DNA of 64,000 bases from the NCBI GenBank assembly GCA_934597175.1, contig CAKTQR010000005.1, positions 1-64,000 on the forward strand, written 5' to 3'. The notes beneath the pieces are model-generated. The model did no database searches and was not told the origin of the DNA. It was given only the letters and a program-made list of their open reading frames with translations. Each line of letters opens with the position of its first letter. The first letter of the stretch is position 1. This DNA is from an uncultured Oscillospiraceae bacterium. Its GTDB lineage: Bacteria; Bacillota; Clostridia; Oscillospirales; Oscillospiraceae. Made by a program: the position numbers and the translations under genes. Shown piece after piece: positions 59,314 to 64,000 of this stretch.

Positions 59314-59478
59314 ATGTCAAAATGGTGTTATAATTATGAGACCGGCGAGTACGAGAACATCGACGAGGACGGTTTCAGCGTCGACCGAGGCGAGTATGTC
59401 CAAAATTGGGACGACAGCGAATATCGGCGGGAGCGAGAGGAAGAAAACCGCCGACAGGACGATGAGAACGATTGGTAA
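59314..59478 (+). CDS. Small acidic protein
   Basis: A 54-residue very polar protein (WCYNYETGEYENIDEDGFSV, then a charged helix EYRREREEENRRQDDEN). Similar tiny proteins occur in clostridial prophages and beside unknown genes. GGCAGGG precedes the ATG. It is co-transcribed with the gene before and followed by a terminator. No function known. Confidence 0.6.
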   Translation: MSKWCYNYETGEYENIDEDGFSVDRGEYVQNWDDSEYRREREEENRRQDDENDW

Positions 59479-59490
59479 ATGACCGGCAAT

Positions 59491-59526
59491 GCCGCTCGGC
59501 CTCCTTTACGGAGACTGAGCGGCTTT
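59491..59526 (+). terminator. Terminator after the small acidic gene
   Basis: GCCGCTC (59491-59497) pairs with GAGCGGC (59517-59523), an inner CTCC/GGAG stem lies between, and TTTT follows. Confidence 0.75.
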
Positions 59527-59608
59527 TCTGCGTACTGTCCAGCTTGAAACAGCGCCGCATATATGATACAATCAAACATTAAAGAAAATGATCGGAAAGG
59601 ATCTCGGC

Positions 59609-60973
59609 ATGAAAATCGTAATTATCGGCGGCGGCAAGATAGGCTTCTCGCTCGCCGAGGAGCTTGCAAACGAAAATCACGACATTGTGCTTGTCGACAA
59701 CGACAAGGAAAAGGTGAAGATGATATCCGAGACGCTCGATGTCATGACGCTTTACGGCAACGGTGCGGCGATAGCCACGCAGCGTGAGGCGAATGTCGAC
59801 GAGTGCGACCTCATGGTGGCGGTCACGGCGAAGGACGAGGTGAATCTGCTCGCCTGCATTTTAGCCCGAAAGCTCGGCTGCAAGAACACGATAGCCCGTG
59901 TGCGCAACCGTGAGTATTCCGAGCAGCTTTATGTCCTCAAGGACGAGCTCGGTCTTTCCATGTCCATCAACCCCGAGCTGCTCGCCGCCAAGGAGATATA
60001 CCGTCTGCTGCAAATCCCGGCGTTTATTAAGCGAGACACCTTTGCCGAGGGCAGGGCGGAGATAGTGGAGCTCGGCATTGAGCCGGAAAGCCCCCTGTGC
60101 GGTCTGCGCCTGTCGGATATGGGCAGCAAGATACACACCCGCACGCTCGTGTGCGCCGTCGTGCGTGACGGCAAGGCGTTTATCCCCGACGGCCGCTTTG
60201 TGCTCGAAGCGGGCGACAGGATATATGCGACCGCACCCGCCTCGGCACTCGTGGAGCTCACGCATGAGCTCAAGCTGCGCTCGAAGCGGTCTAAAAATGT
60301 GCTCATCGTGGGCGGCGGACGCATCGCCGAGTACCTGACCCCGATGCTCGCAAAAAGCGGTGCGCATGTGAAGATAATCGAAATGGACCGCAAGCGCTGC
60401 GAGTACCTGTCCGAGGCGCTGCCGGAGGCGACTATCATCTGCTCTGACGGCTCGAAGCAGGCGGTCTTGAAAATGCACAACATCGCCCGCATGGATGCCG
60501 TGCTGCCGATGACGGATATGGACGAGGAGAACATCATAATCGGCATGTTTGCCCGCAAGGTTGGCGTTCCGCAGCTTCTGACGAAAATTAACCGCAGCGA
60601 ATACGGCGAGATACTCGGCGACCGTGGAGCGGACAGCCTCATAAGCCCGAAGCAGATAAGCTCCCGGGCCATCGTGCGCTATGTCCGTGCGATGGAGAAC
60701 ACCGGCGGCAGTGCGGTGCTGACGATACATAAGCTCGCCGGCGGCGGGGCGGAGGCACTGGAGTTTGCCGTGACCGAGGCGACAAAGCACCTTAACGAGC
60801 CGCTCATGGACATTAAGCTCAAGCCCGGTATCCTGCTTGCGTGCATCAACAGCATGGGCAAGATAAAGATACCCGGCGGCCGGGACAGGCTCTCGGCGGG
60901 CGACACGGTCGTCGTCGTGACAACGGCGGGGCGTGATATTTTGGATCTGAACGATATATTTGCCAAGGAGTAA
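59609..60973 (+). CDS. trkA: Trk potassium uptake regulatory subunit TrkA
   Basis: A 454-residue cytoplasmic gating protein made of two RCK modules in tandem. Each has a Rossmann fold for nucleotides (MKIVIIGGGKIGFSLAEELA at 1-20 and NVLIVGGGRIAEYL near 230) and a TrkA-C domain. It forms a ring under TrkH and controls K+ flow in response to ATP/ADP or NADH. GGAAAGGAT precedes the ATG at 59609. It is followed by trkH with a nine-base gap. Confidence 0.95.
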   Translation: MKIVIIGGGKIGFSLAEELANENHDIVLVDNDKEKVKMISETLDVMTLYGNGAAIATQREANVDECDLMVAVTAKDEVNLLACILARKLGCKNTIARVRNREYSEQLYVLKDELGLSMSINPELLAAKEIYRLLQIPAFIKRDTFAEGRAEIVELGIEPESPLCGLRLSDMGSKIHTRTLVCAVVRDGKAFIPDGRFVLEAGDRIYATAPASALVELTHELKLRSKRSKNVLIVGGGRIAEYLTPMLAKSGAHVKIIEMDRKRCEYLSEALPEATIICSDGSKQAVLKMHNIARMDAVLPMTDMDEENIIIGMFARKVGVPQLLTKINRSEYGEILGDRGADSLISPKQISSRAIVRYVRAMENTGGSAVLTIHKLAGGGAEALEFAVTEATKHLNEPLMDIKLKPGILLACINSMGKIKIPGGRDRLSAGDTVVVVTTAGRDILDLNDIFAKE

Positions 60974-60982
60974 GCGGCGGCC

Positions 60983-62425
60983 ATGAATTTTCAAACGATA
61001 AGAAAAACCGTCGGTACGATTTTGTGCATGGAGGCGGTGTTTATGCTGCCGCCGCTGCTGCTGGCGATCGTCGACGGCGACCCGGCGGCGGTGCGGGGCT
61101 TTGCCTTTGCGATCGCGGCGGTACTCGTCGTGGGGCTTCCGCTTGCGGTGATAAAGCGCCCGAGCATCGGATTGGGGTCGAGAGACGGCTGCGTCACGGT
61201 CGCACTTGCGTGGATAGTCATCTCCGTGTTCGGCGCTATCCCGTTTTATGTAAGCGGCGTCATCACCGCCCCGGGCGATGCTGTCTTCGAGACCGTGTCG
61301 GGCTTTTCAACAACGGGCGCAACGATAATTGACGATGTCGAGGCAGCACCGAGGGCAATTTTGCTCTGGCGCAGCATCACAAACTGGGTCGGCGGCATGG
61401 GCGTTCTGGTGTTCATGCTCGCCATCATGCCCGCTGCCCGTGAGGGCGGCTCGATGTTTCTGCTGCGGGCGGAGTTTCCCGGCCCGATGGCGGGCAAACT
61501 AGTCCCGAGGATGCAGAAGTCGGCAAAGCTTTTGTACGAGATATACATTCTCTTGACCGCCGTGCAGGTCATCCTGCTCGTCATCGGCGATATCCCGCTG
61601 TTTGACAGCGTGAACATTGCGCTCTCGACCGTCAGCACCGGCGGCTTTTCCATCAAAAACGACAGCCTCGTGTCCTACGGCACTTATGCGCAGACCGTGA
61701 CGCTTGTGTTCATGACGCTGTGCAGCATGAGCTTCAGCATTTTCTACTGCCTCATCGCCCGTGAGTTTCTGCGCATAAAGCGCAATCACGAGCTGCGTGT
61801 GTTCGGAGTGCTCGTTCTGGGCATGGCGCTCGTCATCGGCATTTCCTCGATCTCGCAGTTTGCGACCGTCGGCGAGGATATCCGCCACTCGCTGTTTCAG
61901 GTCATTTCGATTATCAGCACCACCTGCTATGTGTCCGTTGACGCAGGGCTGTGGTCGCCGTTCGTGTGGGCGCTTTTGCTGGTGCTCATGATAACCGGCC
62001 CTATGGCGGGCTCAACCGGCGGCGGCATGAAGCTTTCAAGGGTCATGATCCTTGCAAAAAGCACCTATCGGGCAATCGCCCAGACCATCACCCCGGGCTC
62101 GGTGCACCTTATAAGGGTCGATGACGAGGTCGTCGACGAGGATACCGTGTCGTCGGTCAACAGCTTCGCCGTTGCGTACCTCATGGCGCTCGTTTTAACG
62201 GCGGTGATACTCTCGCTTGACGGGCTCGACTTCGGCAAGGGCATCGTCGTTGCCATCTCAAGCATCGGCAACATCGGCTACGGCCTGGACGCAAACACCT
62301 TCACCTACGGCGTGTCGGGCCTGTCGCTATTAAGTAAGCTCGCCCTGTGCTTTGACATGTTCCTCGGCCGCCTTGAGATATTCCCCCTGCTAATCATGTT
62401 CGCCCCCGCAACATGGAGAAAGTGA
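60983..62425 (+). CDS. trkH: Trk potassium uptake channel subunit TrkH
   Basis: A 480-residue membrane protein with four pore-loop repeats typical of TrkH/KtrB. Selectivity-filter-like segments are visible in SGFSTTGAT (near 106), STVSTGGFSIKND (near 213), SIISTTCYVSVD (near 310) and SSIGNIGYGLD (near 425). It takes up K+ together with TrkA, encoded just upstream. The family start and length are normal. Confidence 0.95.
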   Translation: MNFQTIRKTVGTILCMEAVFMLPPLLLAIVDGDPAAVRGFAFAIAAVLVVGLPLAVIKRPSIGLGSRDGCVTVALAWIVISVFGAIPFYVSGVITAPGDAVFETVSGFSTTGATIIDDVEAAPRAILLWRSITNWVGGMGVLVFMLAIMPAAREGGSMFLLRAEFPGPMAGKLVPRMQKSAKLLYEIYILLTAVQVILLVIGDIPLFDSVNIALSTVSTGGFSIKNDSLVSYGTYAQTVTLVFMTLCSMSFSIFYCLIAREFLRIKRNHELRVFGVLVLGMALVIGISSISQFATVGEDIRHSLFQVISIISTTCYVSVDAGLWSPFVWALLLVLMITGPMAGSTGGGMKLSRVMILAKSTYRAIAQTITPGSVHLIRVDDEVVDEDTVSSVNSFAVAYLMALVLTAVILSLDGLDFGKGIVVAISSIGNIGYGLDANTFTYGVSGLSLLSKLALCFDMFLGRLEIFPLLIMFAPATWRK

Positions 62426-62431
62426 GAAACT

Positions 62432-62809
62432 ATGGCGGTTTGGCAGCTTGTAATTCAATTAAAATGCGGCAAGAAAAAGGCGAAAAGCCTTGATTTTAGA
62501 CGCTTTGCCGAGCTTTTTCCCGAGGAGAAAAGCTGGTGCAGCGGCACACGGCAGTTCGGCAGCCTCGATTCGACCTGCTTGGAGGCGTTTGCCGGAGAAG
62601 AGCCGAGCCTGCGGCTCGACCTGAGAAGCCTCACCCGTGAGCAGCTTAACGGAATAGTTGCCTTTGCCACGGAAAACGGGCTGAAGCTCAAGCACAAGGG
62701 CAAGCTTTACGAGCCGAGCTACGAAAGCTTTGCGGCGCTCATCAAAGCCTCCGATGCGTACCGCTTTGTGAGCGATCCCGAGAAATTTCTCGAAGGTTTA
62801 AAGGGGTAA
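62432..62809 (+). CDS. Hypothetical protein
   Basis: A 125-residue soluble protein with no recognised domain. It opens MAVWQLVIQLKCGKKKAKSL and contains FGSLDSTCLEAF. It starts six bases after trkH, so it is probably in the same transcript. The next gene starts one base after its stop. No motif suggests a function. Confidence 0.65.
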   Translation: MAVWQLVIQLKCGKKKAKSLDFRRFAELFPEEKSWCSGTRQFGSLDSTCLEAFAGEEPSLRLDLRSLTREQLNGIVAFATENGLKLKHKGKLYEPSYESFAALIKASDAYRFVSDPEKFLEGLKG

Positions 62810-62810
62810 T

Positions 62811-63422
62811 ATGTACCTGTTTGATTCGTACAAAATCGAGACGCAGCCCGGGCATGTGCGCATGTCTGCCGAGATGACGGTGCAGTTTGAGGATGCAGAC
62901 GAGGAGTTTGCTCCCGGTACGCCCAAGTGGTGGGACGACCGTATTTTACAGGCACTGCCGACAGACCGATACCGCAGCCTGTTTATCTGTACGCAAACCG
63001 TGCCGAGCGAAAAGGTCAGCCGCATAAGCGACTACAAGCAGGTGTGGGGCTTAAAAAGTATGCCGCAGGGCGACTTTGCCGATGCCTACACGACCGATGC
63101 GGGAAAGGTGTATTTCGGCATTGTCGAGGCGGAGTTTTGCTCCGGCATGTCCGAGACGGTGCTGCTCGTGGAAAAAGGACACGAGGCGGCGTACCGTGAT
63201 GTTTTTGAGGTGTTCAAGCGCTGCCGATACGACTTTAAGCAGCACGACGATTCGGCGCTGCGGCAGGTCTGCGAACTTGCCGAGGGGCTTATCCTGCTTA
63301 GGTACGACATCCACAAGGTCAGCCTTGATATATACGGCAAGGGCGTTGAATCGCTGTTTTCGGGCGTCGACCTGACGCAGTACGAAAACCGAGAGGACGA
63401 GCCGATTTTCAAAAGGCAGTGA
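62811..63422 (+). CDS. Hypothetical protein
   Basis: A 203-residue soluble protein, not recognised. Notable stretches are FAPGTPKWWDDRILQALPTD and VYFGIVEAEFCSGMSETVLL. It follows the preceding small gene directly, with AAGGGGTAAT serving as ribosome-binding site, and ends at a terminator. It appears to be last in the trkA-trkH transcript. Confidence 0.7.
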   Translation: MYLFDSYKIETQPGHVRMSAEMTVQFEDADEEFAPGTPKWWDDRILQALPTDRYRSLFICTQTVPSEKVSRISDYKQVWGLKSMPQGDFADAYTTDAGKVYFGIVEAEFCSGMSETVLLVEKGHEAAYRDVFEVFKRCRYDFKQHDDSALRQVCELAEGLILLRYDIHKVSLDIYGKGVESLFSGVDLTQYENREDEPIFKRQ

Positions 63423-63430
63423 ATAACGCA

Positions 63431-63458
63431 AAAGCCGACGGGGCAAACCGTCGGCTTT
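63431..63458. terminator. Bidirectional terminator
   Basis: AAAGCCGACGG (63431-63441) pairs with CCGTCGGCTTT (63448-63458). It lies between convergent genes ending at 63422 and 63463. Confidence 0.85.
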
Positions 63459-63462
63459 CGAT

Positions 63463-63936
63463 TTATTTTATCTTGCATATCTCGCAGTGAATTTCGCCTG
63501 TCGGGCCGAGCTCTAGCTTTGCCCATGTGCGGTCGAGGCCCTGACCGGCGGTGCCGGGGTTGAGGACGAAAAGGCCGCCGATGTTATCGTAGCCTGCACG
63601 GTGAGTGTGGCCGAACATGACTATCTGCGCACCGCTGCACTCGGCGGCGTACAGGAGCGTATCGAGCCTGCCGCTGCGGACGGCGTAGCGGTGGCCATGC
63701 GTCAAAAACGCCTTCATGCCGCCTAAGCTTATCACCTTGTACTCGGGGGCGCAGCTGTCGTAATCGCAGTTGCCGGGCACGGTGCACACGGGGATGGTCG
63801 GAAACTCACGGCTAAGGCGCTCTGCGTCACGCATCCCGTCGCCGAGATGGATGACCTGATCGGGGCGATACTCCCGCACGGCATCTATCATGCCCTGCGC
63901 CAGACCGTGGGTGTCGGAAAAAACGGCAATTTTCAT
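63463..63936 (-). CDS. YfcE/MJ0936-type metallophosphoesterase
   Basis: A 157-residue calcineurin-like phosphoesterase. All metal motifs are present: DTH (8-10), GD in HLGDGMRD, GNCD, THGH and GHTH. It hydrolyses phosphodiesters or phosphomonoesters with two metal ions; the cellular substrate is unknown. GGAGG precedes the ATG. In many Firmicutes it follows rdgB or rph, but the sequence here has only a divergent start beyond it. Confidence 0.9.
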   Translation of the reverse strand: MKIAVFSDTHGLAQGMIDAVREYRPDQVIHLGDGMRDAERLSREFPTIPVCTVPGNCDYDSCAPEYKVISLGGMKAFLTHGHRYAVRSGRLDTLLYAAECSGAQIVMFGHTHRAGYDNIGGLFVLNPGTAGQGLDRTWAKLELGPTGEIHCEICKIK

Positions 63937-63984
63937 TGTAAACCTCCGCAGTATAGGTGAATATAATAGATCGGGTGATGACTT

Positions 63985-64000
63985 ATGAAGGACTTGGAGC
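63985..64000 (+). CDS. Possible start of a further gene, cut by the window edge
   Basis: ATG 63985 opens MKDLE on the plus strand, and a TATAAT lies at 63962-63967. ATG 63978 opens another frame (MTYEGLG). Neither can be judged from the few codons available. Confidence 0.3.

Noticed and set aside
1..64000. CRISPR arrays, tRNA, rRNA, integrase or transposase genes
   Set aside because: No regularly spaced short repeats, no tRNA T-loop pattern with matching acceptor ends, and no recombinase motif were seen. The repeats found are dispersed intergenic elements.

Overview
The window looks like chromosomal DNA of a spore-forming, fairly GC-rich member of the Bacillota, class Clostridia, probably the Oscillospirales. 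The evidence is a Spo0A homologue, NiaR-type niacin control, a cluster-type LarE, an EpsG-type polysaccharide polymerase, strong AGGAGG ribosome-binding sites and tight ATGA gene overlaps. The order is an inference; no rRNA or other marker gene is present.

Layout. 0-3.4 kb (minus): pncB and niaR (niacin salvage and its repressor), then a PfoR/PTS_EIIC_2-family membrane protein behind a NiaR-like operator. 3.4-9.5 kb: an accessory stretch of small regulators, membrane proteins, a beta-carbonic anhydrase and two intergenic repeat families, ending in a deletion scar that fuses the 3' ends of a MerR gene and an aldo/keto reductase gene. 9.5-15.5 kb: a LysR regulator divergent from a four-gene operon (MFS transporter, TIM-barrel isomerase/dehydratase, shikimate dehydrogenase, Fe-S flavoenzyme), probably for shikimate/quinate use. 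15.6-27.9 kb: a defence island with a type I restriction-modification operon ordered M, Bro-N, S, HEPN, R, convergent with a second unit of an XRE controller, a large HNH endonuclease and two DNA methyltransferases. 28.0-48.8 kb (minus): one long exopolysaccharide operon with a sugar aminotransferase, phosphoglycosyltransferase, many glycosyltransferases, Wzy-like polymerase, Wzx flippase, acyl, acetyl and pyruvyl transferases, an ATP-grasp/PLP pair and a VanZ-nucleotidyltransferase fusion. 49.0-52.2 kb: small membrane and lipoprotein genes, the last one split by a repeat element. 52.3-53.9 kb: spo0A behind a long leader rich in 0A boxes. 54.5-57.2 kb: larB-larE-larC for the nickel-pincer cofactor. 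57.5-64 kb: an XRE membrane regulator, small unknown genes, trkA-trkH potassium uptake and a YfcE-type phosphoesterase.

The most unusual signal is repeat family B, with three copies at 3353-3628, 4335-4561 and 51540-51820. Each folds as a long closed structure whose stems differ between copies by compensatory changes. One copy has inserted into a lipoprotein gene, so it behaves like a small non-autonomous mobile element under structural selection. Another copy forms the 5' leader of the pncB-niaR transcript. Other points of note are the embedded Bro-N and HEPN genes in the type I operon, the HNH/two-methyltransferase system, a membrane protein that may be a NiaR-controlled niacin transporter, a 36-bp duplication scar and a G-tract frameshift in the polysaccharide operon.
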